A stretch of DNA of 64,000 nucleotides. It comes from Eulemur rufifrons. Its lineage: Eukaryota > Chordata > Mammalia > Primates > Lemuridae. Of the stretch, positions 10,900 to 64,000 are shown one piece after another; the first letter of the stretch is position 1; the number at the start of each line of letters is the position of its first letter. Below the pieces are notes generated by a model, which was given only the letters and a program-made list of their open reading frames with translations, ran no database searches and was not told the origin of the DNA. Both the position numbers and the translations under genes were made by a program. Location: contig NW_027182889.1 of NCBI RefSeq assembly GCF_041146395.1, forward strand, positions 1 to 64,000, given 5' to 3'.

Positions 10900-13350
10900 T
10901 GCTACTTAGGTTGTTTAAAAATTGTGTTGTTTAGTTTTCACAATTTTGTCAATTTTCCAGTTTTACTTCTGTTATTGATTTCTAACTTCGTCCCACTGGA
11001 GTCAGAGAAAATCCTTTATTTTTTAAAAATCTATTAATGAATGCAGAAAGTTTATGGGGAAAAAAATCTGTGGGAGAAATGTGCCTTTCGTGTTGGGCAG
11101 AGCGTTCTGTACGTGTCTGTCAGGTGAGTTGGTCTGGTGTGTTGGTCGCGCCCTCTGTTCGCCCACTTTCCTTGCCTGGGTTGTCCCGTCCGTTTTGAGT
11201 GGGCCATTGAGGTCTTCAACGGTTATTGGAGAACTGTCTATTTCTCCCTGCGATGCTCTTTTTGCTTTATATATTTTGAAGGCCTGTTATTAGGTATATA
11301 ACTGTTTATAATTCTTTATCTTCTTGCTGCATTGCACCTTTTGTTAGTATATATTATAATGTCCTTTTTTGTCTCTTGTAAACTTTCTTGATTTAAAGCC
11401 TATTTTGTCTGATCGTGTCGTCTTCCCTCCTGCACTCTTTTTGTTACTGATTGCATGGAATATCTTTTTCCATCCTGTCACTTTCAGTCTATTTGTGTCT
11501 TTGTATCTCTAGTGAGTCTCTTCTGGACAGCATGTAGTTGGATCACATGTTTTTGTCCATTCTGCCCATCTCTGTGTTGTGACCGGAGAGTTTGATCCAC
11601 TTAAAGTAAACACGGCTGAGGAGGCTCCTCTGTCGCTGTGCGTTTTGTTTTCTATCTGCCTCTCAGCTTTGCTGTCCTGCGTTTCCTGCATTACTTTTAT
11701 GTTTGGTTGATTTTTTTGTAGTGAAATGTTCAAATTCCTTTATTATTTCTTTTTGTGTATATTCTGTAGCTGTTTTCTTCGTGGTTACCATGGGGATTAC
11801 CTTTAACATCCCAAAGTCTTAACACCCTAATTTGCATTTATACCAGCCTGGCTCCATGACATAAACACTCCGCGCCTGTACGGCTCCAGCCCGCATTGCC
11901 TGCCCCAAAATATAAGCTAGTTATTTCAAGTGTGGTAGTCTCTCAAAGTGTGTAGGAGAAGAAATGTGGCGTTAGAAACCAAAGTGACATTAATTCTAGC
12001 TTTTAGACTACTCCTGGCTCTTCCTGAACTGTATTAGTCTCTTAAACCACGTGGAAAACAAAAAGTACAGTCCTTCCCGTGGACGCTGCAGCCGCCAGTA
12101 GACTCGAGTTCCAGATAGTCACACCAGAAATGCTGCCGGCATCACTGTTGTCCAGGCGGGGGGCGGATTCCTGTGCTCCCCACACCCCATCTTCTCGGAA
12201 CCCTCTCTTCCCTTCCTTTTAAAAATTCATCCCTGTGAATGTGAAATATCTCACTGTGGTTTTGATTCGCATTTCCCCAATGACTAAGGATGCCGGGCAT
12301 TATTTCACACGCTCATTGTCCATTTGTGTATCTTCTTTGGAGCCATACCTGTTCCAGTCCTTTGCCCATTTTTTAAATTGTGTTGTTTGCATTTTTTGTT
12401 GTTGAGTTGTAAGAGTTTGTGTAGCCTGGATTCTAGATTCTCTTATATATATTGACTTGCAAATATTTTCTCCCATCCTGTGGGTTATCTTTTCACTTTC
12501 TTAATAGTGTCCTGTGATGCACAAAACTGTCTAACTTTGATGAAGTCCAATCTATTTTTTCCTTTTTGCTTGTGCTTTTGGTGTCATATGTAAGAAATTA
12601 TTACCGAATCCAAGGTCATGAAGGTTTACATTTTCTTCTAAGATTTTTATAGTTTTACCTTTTACATTTAGGTCTTTGATCCAGTTTGATTTAATTTTTG
12701 TACGTGGTGGGAGATAAGCGTCCAACTTCATTGTTTTGTATGTGCATATCCATTTTTCTGAGCACCATTTGTTGAAAAAACTATCTTCACCCCATTGAAA
12801 CATGTTGGCTCCCTGGTGATACCCACCGTGTGATTATCCGTAGACTGTAAGTTTCGTTCCATTCATCCATGTGTCTCTCCCTACATCGTTGTTATTACCG
12901 TAGCTACGTGTTAGGTTTTTAAACTGGGGAGTGGGAGTCCTCCAGCTTTGACGTGCTTTTTCAAGATTGTTTAGAAAATTTGGGGTCCCTTGTAATTCCA
13001 TATGAATTTGAGGATCAGCTTTCCATTTCTGTCCCCAAAAAAGAAAGCCATCGGGATTTTGGTAGGGATTGCCTCGAATCTATAGAAAGCTTTGAGGAGT
13101 ATTGCCATTTTAACAACATTAAGTTTTCTAATCCTTGAACACAAGATGTCTTTTTATTTAATTTGGTCTTCAGACATGTTTCATGGTTTTGAGTGTACAA
13201 GTCTTCTATTTCCTTCATTAATTTTATTCCTAAGTATTTTATTCTTTTTGATTGCATATGAAATTATTCCTAAATTTCCTTTTCAGATTGTTCATTTTTG
13301 GTATATAGAAATACAACAGATTTTTGGTAGACTTTTTTTTTTTTTTTTGG
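10900..13350 (-). mobile_element. L1 remnant (minus orientation)
   Basis: The plus strand is recognisable antisense L1 ORF2 and 3' region, for example 'tgtgcttttggtgtcatatg', 'tttaggtctttgatccagtt', 'gagcaccatttgttgaaaaa' and 'cctaagtattttattctttt'. Numerous substitutions and stops show it is dead. More than one L1 copy may be stitched together; I did not find the internal junctions. Confidence 0.75.
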
Positions 13351-13443
13351 AGGTAAACAAACTGTGATACATCCAGACAATGGAATATCATTTAGCACTA
13401 AGAATAAATGAGCTCTCAAGCCATGAAAAAATGTGGAGGCACC

Positions 13444-13560
13444 CATTGTGTCCACGCTGATGGGTATACAGTGGCGCCTCATTGTGTGCACGCTGATGGT
13501 TATACAGTGTCGTCTCATTGTGTCCACGCTGATGGGTATACAATGGTGTCTCATTGTTGC
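13444..13560. repeat. 36-bp tandem repeat, about 3 copies
   Basis: 'cattgtgtccacgctgatgg' begins at 13444, 13480 and 13516, with a partial fourth start at 13552, so the period is exactly 36. The surrounding text resembles L1-derived DNA. The minus-strand open frame over it is just the repeat read in threes. Confidence 0.8.
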
Positions 13561-14045
13561 AATTTGCGTTTCCCCCGGTGACATATAATGTGAGGCGTCA
13601 TTCCATTTGCTTATCTGCCATCAGTTTACCTTCTTAGCAGAGGTGTCTGTCCGGTCTTTGGCTCATTGTTACTTGGGTTGTTTGTCTTCATTGCTGAATT
13701 ATAGGCGCTCTCTCTGTATTGTGTAACGGTCCTTTATCAGATAAGTCCTTTGTGAATATTTTCTCCTGGTCTGTGGCTTGTGTTTGTATTCTCTAGACAG
13801 TGCGTTCCACAATGCAGAAATTTCAATTAGCTATCAGCTCTTTCTGTCACAGATCTAGAAAGTCAAGAGCCCACAGTCATGGGGATATCTTCCGACGTTG
13901 TCTTCTGTGAGTTTAACTTCGTGTTTTACGTTTAGGTCTGAGTCTAGATGCATCATTCTGCAAGCGTGTGTCCGGCAGTTCCAACACGTGTGCTGAAAGC
14001 CCCTGTCGCTCCATCTCACTGCCTTTGCTCCTCTTCGAAAGGTTA
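13561..14045 (-). mobile_element. L1-derived sequence (minus orientation)
   Basis: Contains 'gaatattttctcctggtctg' and 'ggtcctttatcagataagtc', matching antisense L1 3' text. It is decayed, and its ends are approximate. Confidence 0.5.
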
Positions 14046-14205
14046 GTCGGGCCTGCGCGGTGGCGCTTGCCTGTAGTCCCGGCACCGTGGGAGGCTGAGG
14101 CAGGAGGATCGCTTGAGCCAGGAGTTCGAGGCTGCAGTGAGCTGTGGTGATGCCACTGCACTCCTGCCTGGGCGACAGAGTGAGACCCTGTCTCTAAAAA
14201 TAAAA
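14046..14205 (+). mobile_element. Alu monomer (7SL-like single arm)
   Basis: One arm only: 'cgggcctgcgcggtggcgct' through 'gcagtgagctgtggtgatgc' to 'gacagagtgagaccctgtct' and an A-rich tail of about 25 bases. There is no second arm. Monomeric 7SL-derived elements of this form are normal in primates. Confidence 0.75.
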
Positions 14206-14749
14206 TAAAGTGATTACTGATATGGTTGGATTAACATCTACCGTATTTGTCGTTTTCTAACTGTTGCCTGGTTCTTTGGCCCTATTTTTGTCTTCCACTC
14301 AGCTATTTGTGGTTTTAATTGAACATTTTTGTTTTTACTTTATGTAGCGGTTGCCCCAGAGTTTGCAGCACAGGTTCACAACTAATCCACGCCCACCTGG
14401 ATGACACTCCACCGCTTCACAGGCAGCACAAACACCTTATAGCAACAAAGTAACCCTAGCTCTTCTCCGTCCCCCTGTTGTCGTGGCACTGCCGTCTTCA
14501 CGCCACCCACATTCACACGTGTTCACGCACCCAAACACATTGTCGCTGCTGTTTTGAATAAACTGTTATCTCTTAGGTCAATTAAGAATAAAAGCAAGAA
14601 AGTTATTTATCTTGCTTTATGTAGATCTGAGCACTAACCTACATCCTCCCCCTTCTCTCGGAAGAACCTTTTCCAGCCTTTCCTGCGAGGCGGGTCTGCT
14701 GGTGACAGTCCCCTGGGTTTTCGTCTGAGTCGTGGTTTTGCCTTCACTT
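14206..14749 (-). mobile_element. L1 remnant interrupted by an Alu
   Basis: Antisense L1-like text ('aaactgttatctcttaggtc', 'gtagatctgagcactaac') continues on the far side of the Alu at 15100. The Alu has thus split an older element. Confidence 0.5.
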
Positions 14750-15092
14750 TTTTTTTTTCTCTCTTTTTTTTAATTAATTTATTTTTTTTGAGACAGAGTC
14801 TTGCCCTGCGCGGGCTAGAGTGCCGTGGCGTCAGCCCAGCTCACAGCAACCTCACACTCCTGGGCTCGAGCATCCTCCTGCCTCAGCCTCCCAAGTAGCT
14901 GGGACTACAGGCATGTGCCACCACGCCCGGCTAATTTTTTTCTACATATATTTTTAGCTGTCCAGATAATTTCTTTCTATTTTTAGTAGAGATGGGGTCT
15001 CACTCTTGCCCAGGCTGGTCTCGAACTCCTGCCCTCGAGCGATCCACCCGCCTCGGCCTCCCGGAGTGCCGGGGTGACAGGCGGAGCCGGCC
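14750..15092 (-). mobile_element. Full-length strepsirrhine-type Alu (minus orientation)
   Basis: A poly-T head leads to 'gagacagagtcttgccctgc', the antisense linker 'agctgtccagataatttctt' and a 3' end 'gacaggcggagccgg'. The short flank 'ttcactt' occurs on both sides (about 14742 and 15098), consistent with a target-site duplication. Confidence 0.85.
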
Positions 15093-15420
15093 TCGCGTTC
15101 ACTTCTGACGGATAATCTTGCAGGGTGCAGATTTCTGGGTCGGGTGTTTTGGTCTCAACACGGCGAATGTTCTTTCTTGTCGCTCGCGTGGCTTCTGAGG
15201 AGACGTCAGCCGGGGACCCTACCCTGCGGGTCTGGTGTCTTTTTCCTGCAGATCCTTTAGGAGTTTTTCATTAGATTTGATTTTCTGGCGCTTGAACCCG
15301 ACGGGCCGAGCTGTGGCCCTTCTGCCGTTTCCTGCTCGGTGTCCTGCGAGCTTCCCAGGCCTGCGACTTGGTGTCTGAGCTCGTCTGCGGAAATTCTCAG
15401 TCGTCGTCACTTCAGGTGTC
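15093..15420 (-). mobile_element. L1 remnant, right part
   Basis: 'cacttctgacggataatctt' and 'tttctgggtcgggtgttttg' match antisense L1 text. Similarity fades toward 15400 in GC-rich sequence, so the right end is uncertain. Confidence 0.4.
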
Positions 15421-15623
15421 TCTTCTGCTCCTCCCTGTCCTCCCGGGGGTGCTCCCGGGACTGTGCGGTGTCCCCGCGGTCCCGGTCCCGGTGCCGGTGC
15501 CGGGACGTTCTGTCCCTGTCTCTGTCCTGCTTCTCCGTGTGGGAGGTTTCCAGCGAGGGACCGTCCAGCGCAAAGACTCTTTCCTCTGCCAAATGCCACC
15601 GGGAAAGGCGGCCTGTCCTGCGG

Positions 15624-15810
15624 CCACGCCCACCGCGGCGCCACGCCCACCGCGGCGCCACGCCCACCGCGGCGCCACGCCCACCGCGGCGCCACGCCCA
15701 CCGCGGCGCCACGCCCACCGCGGCGCCACGCCCACCGCGGCGCCACGCCCACCGCGGCGCCACGCCCACCGCGGCGCCACGCCCACCGCGGCGCCACGCC
15801 CACCGCGGCG
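15624..15810. repeat. Perfect 17-bp tandem repeat, 11 copies
   Basis: Eleven identical copies of 'ccacgcccaccgcggcg' with starts every 17 bases from 15624 to 15794. Because 17 is not a multiple of three and no frame meets a stop, all six frames run open through it and generate spurious proline, arginine and histidine-rich open frames. The absence of any variant implies recent expansion or strong homogenisation. Confidence 0.95.
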
Positions 15811-18520
15811 CCTGTGGGGCGGGGTCCCCGGCACGTCCAGGTTCTCTGTGCGGGCGGAGGTTTCACCGGCGTCACAGGCCACTGAGAGATCTGCGGGGCG
15901 TGTCCGGGGCTGCGGGGCCCCAGGTGGCCGTTCCCACCCTGGAAGCCCACGTGGGCCGTGGCGTGGGGGTCCCTCCTGCCGTGGGGACCTGCGGTTGAGT
16001 CAGTCTCCGACTGCGGCCCCGGCGCGGGGTTTCCAGGGCTCTGCTCAGTGCGGGGTGGGAGGGAGCAGGGGGGGAGGGGTCTGGGGCCTTCAGAGCCGTC
16101 CTGGACTCGCTGTCACCAGTCCCGGCTCAGCCCCTGTCCCCGACCCGGTCCCCAGTGGATCCTGGAAGGAGAAACCATTGGTATTTTAGGTCTATGCGGG
16201 GAGTATTGTTGGAGAGGTCGTGGCCTCTGATTTCCCCCAAATCACCAGCAGGGAGGTGGGAACCCCGCGGCCTGGAGGTCAGTGCCCGGGGTAAAGGGCG
16301 TGCCCTTTGCCCTGCTGGAGCTTTCGTCCCGTGGCTCTCGCGGAGGCGGAGGCTGCGGGCGGCAGGGCGGAGGGAAGACCCCGCACACGCGTCCTCCGCC
16401 CGGTGTTGGTGGCCGGGGCTGTGCGGTGCGACCCCGACCCGAGTCCCCACCTCAGGGGCGCAGACCGGGAGAGGAAGCGTTGGGCGCTGTTGCTGCCCCC
16501 AGCAGGGCCCGTCCCCCCCGGGCTGTGGGCGGGGGCCGCGGTCCCGGCCGTCTCCATCTCGGCGAGGACGTGGCCGTGCCAGGGACCGTGCGTGGGAATC
16601 TGGGGCGCAGCGCGCGGGGCTGGTGGCGGCGGCCCAGCCGACAGCCGGTGCTCAGGGCGGTGTACGACGGCTGCTGCGCCCACCGGCCCGGGCAGCCGGG
16701 AAGGCGTGTGGGGCCCAAAGCCTGCGCCACTGGGACCGAGGTGCCGGGGGACTCGTGGCCGTCCCTGGACAGGCCTTCCTGCCATCTTGGGCCACCTCGG
16801 GGTCCCTTCAGACTGGGGAGGGTCTGCGTGTGGGGTCCTGAAGGAGCAGTGACCTGGGACAGGAAGGGACAGACGTGGTTTCCCTAAGGGGAGGCCAGTT
16901 GGTTCCCCAAATCCCACAGCACTTGTGTCAGGGGCGCCGCTGGCCCCTTGTCCGGGTGAGTTGGTGACAGGGCCTCAGCCCCGTAGGTGTCCTAGTCCGT
17001 CTTCTGTTGCTGGGACCGGGTGACAGACAGACAGAGGGCGTTTGTTTCTCAGCGATGAGGTCCGGTGAGGGCCCCTTGCCCGTGGGGACGGTGGGGACTG
17101 TGGCATCCTGTAGCAGGGGCTGAGGTGTTGACCCCTCCCCCACCTCCCCCTCCCCCTGGGAAGCCCCAGCCCCACCCCCCCGACTGCCCCTCCACCCACG
17201 CGGGAGCCTCTGGGCCAAATCGCCCCTCAGCTGCCCCTCGGGGACCACGGCAGAGGGTGTGGTCTGCGGTACCAGCGTGTGGGAGGACACGCCTGAGGGG
17301 TGGTGCCCTGCGACGGGGCAGACTGGTGGCTGAGCGCCTGCTGGGAGAGTCCCCTGGGCACGCTGTCCCCGGACACTAGCCTTTGCCATTTGTCTCGCAG
17401 GGCACCCCGGCAGGCGTGTGGAGCGGAGCTGCTCAAACCTGGGCGCACGGCCGCAGGCGCTGGACAGGCGGCCACAGCACCGACCTGCAAACGCCGCGGG
17501 CTGAAACCAGCGGCGCCAGGAGCTCCCCGTGCACAGGGCGAGTCTGAGTGTTTTCAGGAAAAGCTGTAAGCTCGTGTAGAACTGTGATCAGAGTTCTGTG
17601 ACTCAGGACAGAAAACAACAGCTAGTTTAAGTCCAGAAAAAATATACTGGGACTTTCTGGCTTTTCCATGGCACCTCCGGCACCTCCCACCCCCCTCCCA
17701 GCATGAGGACGGGCCCTGAGGGAACAGGAAGGGCTTCCCGGAAGCTCCTGTGTGGGTGGGTGGGCGAGTTGGGGGGAGGGGAGGCCGGTCCCCCAGCCCT
17801 TGGGGCCTCACCAGGCCCTACAGGGAAACTCACAGGACTCCGGGCCCTTCCCAGGTCCGGCTGCTCTGCAGGGGACACGGTGACCAGCAGCCAAGTCCCC
17901 TCTGGTGCACAGGTGTGCCCGCTGCTCTGAGGGTGTCCTTTCTGAAGCTGCGAGCGCCCCGCCCCCAGGTCCGGGACACACAGGGAGCAGAGATGGCCTC
18001 GCCCACCCCCCAAGGTAAGAGCACACAGCTTTTTCATGCCCACCCCAGTGACCCCAGGCTGCACCCGGGCCGCGCCCCGTCCCTGTCCCCACGCTCGCCC
18101 CAGCTTTCCTGCCAGCACAGGGGCCCTTGCAGGGGGACCCAGCGCCAGCGGCAGAGTCCCCGCCTCACTACCAGCTGGGGGCAGCTCGGGTGGCTCTGTT
18201 GGTGGCAGGGACACAGCCTGGCCGCAGTCGCGGTCTCTCCAGGGCTGCGGTGCTCAGACCCGCAGGGAGTGACCCCCTGTCTCCCGGCTCCTGCAGGCCC
18301 CTTGCGACTGCGGCTCTGCCCTGGCGGCGTCCGTCTGCACCTGAGCACAGGTCACCGAGAGGGACGGTCTCTGGCTTACGGGGGGAGGAGGAGGAGGAGG
18401 AGGTTTTGCAGGGGTCCCAGGTAAGGACAGGGAGGGAGGGAAAATGTGATTTGTTTCTGTGAGGAAAACACACGGAAGACAGTCGAGTTTGCAAGTGGAC
18501 AGGGCTGCCCAGGGACTGTA
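15811..18520. other. GC-rich intergenic DNA between L1 and the ANKRD11 3' end
   Basis: About 2.7 kb of GC-rich unique DNA. It has many overlapping open frames on both strands with no family resemblance, and a short (gga)n run near 18385. I found no exon, RNA gene or repeat family. In human this interval contains ZNF778, but no zinc-finger or KRAB sequence is visible. Confidence 0.5.
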
Positions 18521-18524
18521 CATG

Positions 18525-19363
18525 TACAAGAGCATTTTAATTAATTTATTTCTTTACACATAACTGAGAGTGATGTTACAGTACATAAGTTATTTACAAC
18601 TGTGCAGTAATGTGTTGCAAAATAAATTATCTAGAAGGCAGCAAAAGTACATTGTGAATGTATATAAAACTGTACAGCGTTTTACGGATACACTTTTTAT
18701 ATGATTATTGGCTCTGTAGTGTTTCAAGTTATGTTCTCAGAAAGAGAAACAAAATGCCCAAGATTAAAGGAAAAATATACAAACCACGTGGATTTGACTC
18801 CATTAAAAACACTATCGAGAGTCCGGCTCGCTCCCTCTGGGCCAGGCGGGGCACGGCCGGCTCCCGCTCAGCGTCCCTGTCCCGGTCTGAGGCCAGCGGC
18901 AGCTCCGTGGCAACAAGAGCACGGCTGGGACGGCGCTCTCCTGCCCTCTGACCTGGAGGTCACTGTGAGGTGGACGCCTTAACTTTATTTCCTTTAGCTG
19001 ATCAGAATGGAACAGGAAATTCTAAAAATGCGCTCTGTTCTGCAGCTCCCGAGACGCCTCTGCAGTCGGCTGAACGCAGGACCGAGGGCCACCGTTCTCG
19101 GGGACAGAAGCCGCCGTGTCTGCGTGGGCTCCTCCCCCACCGGGCTGGCAGACTGTGCACGCCGGGGCCTTGCCCCGCAGCAGCTGGTATAAGAGCAAAG
19201 ACGCGTCCCACCTCGCTGACGCCTGGGCCGGTCTGGAGGGATGGAGACGCCATGGCCAAGGTGGTGTCTGGGGTGTCCCTGCCGGGTGGACACGGTGCTC
19301 CTCCTCCTCCTCCTCCGGGGCTCAGCAGCAGCACGCGGCGGATCGCGCGGCCCTCGCTGGGTG
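18525..19363 (-). other. ANKRD11 3'UTR
   Basis: Sequence between the TGA at 19366-19364 and the distal polyadenylation signal. The part near the end (18540-18790) is markedly AT-rich compared with its surroundings, as is usual for a 3'UTR tail. The part next to the stop codon is GC-rich. No intron or repeat is seen. Confidence 0.6.
18545..18550 (-). terminator. ANKRD11 distal polyadenylation signal
   Basis: AATAAA on the minus strand (TTTATT on the plus) about 815 bases after the stop codon. This spacing agrees with the known ANKRD11 3'UTR of somewhat under 0.9 kb. Cleavage would be expected about 15-30 bases further on, near 18520-18530. A second AATAAA at 18984-18989 could give a shorter 3'UTR. 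Confidence 0.65.
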
Positions 19364-58734
<39,371 letters not shown>

Positions 58735-58792
58735 CGTTCTGCGCTTAGCCGGTCCTCATTCACACTCCCGCCGCCTCGTCGTCAACCGTCTG
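58735..58792 (-). other. ANKRD11: ANKRD11 5'UTR part of the start exon, with tandem (NAGNAG) acceptor
   Basis: Upstream of the ATG the minus strand shows a pyrimidine-rich 'ctctctttgg' followed by CAGCAG. Splicing after the first CAG would start the exon at 58792; after the second, at 58789. Both lie in the 5'UTR, so the choice would not alter the protein. The preceding 5'UTR exons of human ANKRD11 were not found in the window. Confidence 0.7.
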
Positions 58793-63084
<4,292 letters not shown>

Positions 63085-64000
63085 AGGAGCCTGTTATACT
63101 TTCAAACACAATAATTTGATAGATCTACTCCACAAAAACAAACGCTCTGGGGGTCCTCACTGACCCTCACGGGTACATATGGATTCCAGCCCCAGAAGTC
63201 CGAGACCTTCTGCGCAGGATGGAGAGACTGGAGCCCGCAGGGGACCTGCTGCCGGGACCTGGTCAGGCCACGCCAGGGAGACGTGCAGGACGGCGTAGGG
63301 GACCCACGCGCAGAGGCACAGACTGGCATGAGAACACAAAGGGGAAGCAGTCTTACAGAAAAAAAAAGAGACCTCGTGCAAATAGACTTTAAAAGAACAA
63401 AACCTCAAATTATTGATACATAAATGAACATTAGTAGAAACGACGGTAATGAAGTCCGAGTAAAAGGCTGATGCCACAATGAGTGAAGCAGCGTCACCCT
63501 GATCAGGTGCTGCGCACAGCAGAGGGCCGGGGGGGGGGGGGGGCGGGCGGCGCGGGCAGCTCTGGCCACGGGCACCGCCCACAGCGCACGGCACGTCCGG
63601 GCGGAAACGCACACCTGCCCCCCACACACACAGGCCACCCCCAGATCCAGGTGCCAGGGCACAGCCGGCAGGCTAAGCGACCATAGCATGGGAGACGCTC
63701 GCGACCTCAAGGTAAAGAAAAATCTTTTACCCAGTACACAAAAACACTGGCCATAAAGACAACATCTGAAAATTCCGACTCAAAGTCAGTTTTGTTCACT
63801 CAAGTCACCTTCCTACACAGGAGAAGAGTCTCCTACATACACGACTGGTGAAAACTCTCCTTCGGAGCAGACAGCGCTCCCACAAATCCACGAGGCCAGA
63901 CAGACCGTCTAACAGAAAAGTGGACGTGAGCCTCAAAGGGCCCTTCACCACGGAGGAGGCCCTACGGCCAGCACACGGACCGAAGTTCCCCACTTCACCA
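63085..64000 (-). other. ANKRD11: ANKRD11 5'UTR intron, right edge of window
   Basis: Unique sequence with a poly-G run at 63528-63543. No exon is recognised. The window ends inside the intron. Confidence 0.5.

Noticed and set aside
15624..15810. CRISPR-like array
   Set aside because: Units are directly tandem with no unique spacers, and the genome is a primate's.
15219..16189. Proline/arginine/histidine repeat open frames in all frames
   Set aside because: They come from the perfect 17-bp repeat, which lacks stops in every frame.

Overview
The window is primate genomic DNA, most likely from a strepsirrhine (a lemur or close relative). The Alu elements have the strepsirrhine-type middle linker and a 3' arm reading 'gctaggctgacgccacggc'; L1 fragments and MER5A-like fragments are scattered between them. 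There is no prokaryotic or viral gene content.

The dominant gene is ANKRD11 on the minus strand. All 11 coding exons (human exons 3-13) can be placed with GT/AG borders and matching phases, from the ATG at 58734 down to the TGA at 19366-19364. They join into an uninterrupted frame of 7980 bases (2659 residues; the human protein is about 2663). The giant exon (25690-32255) holds 82% of the coding sequence. The 3'UTR runs left to a polyadenylation signal at 18545-18550. The 5' end of the gene lies beyond the right edge: the sequence after about 58792 is 5'UTR-intron.

Left of ANKRD11 the region is accessory. Positions 1-440 are a 28-bp minisatellite next to a CpG island (about 440-900) with one candidate 5' exon. 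Positions 900-6400 hold Alus, MER5A-like remnants and unassigned DNA. Positions about 6530-8823, minus strand, carry a broken SLC22-family transporter gene, by position probably SLC22A31. Positions 8870-10895 form a striking inverted duplication of GC-rich DNA with 30-bp minisatellites on its outer sides. Positions 10900-15400 are mostly one or more old L1s in minus orientation with Alu insertions. A perfect 11-copy 17-bp repeat lies at 15624-15810. Positions 15811-18520 are GC-rich with nothing recognisable.

Inside ANKRD11 the introns hold further Alus and L1 pieces, two more minisatellites (56740-56940 and 58282-58510), and one unannotated stretch (37799-37895, minus) with good splice signals and a frame that would join in phase to the next coding exon.

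No wholly new biological system is evident. The most interesting items are the transporter pseudogene, the inverted GC-rich duplication and the candidate alternative exon.
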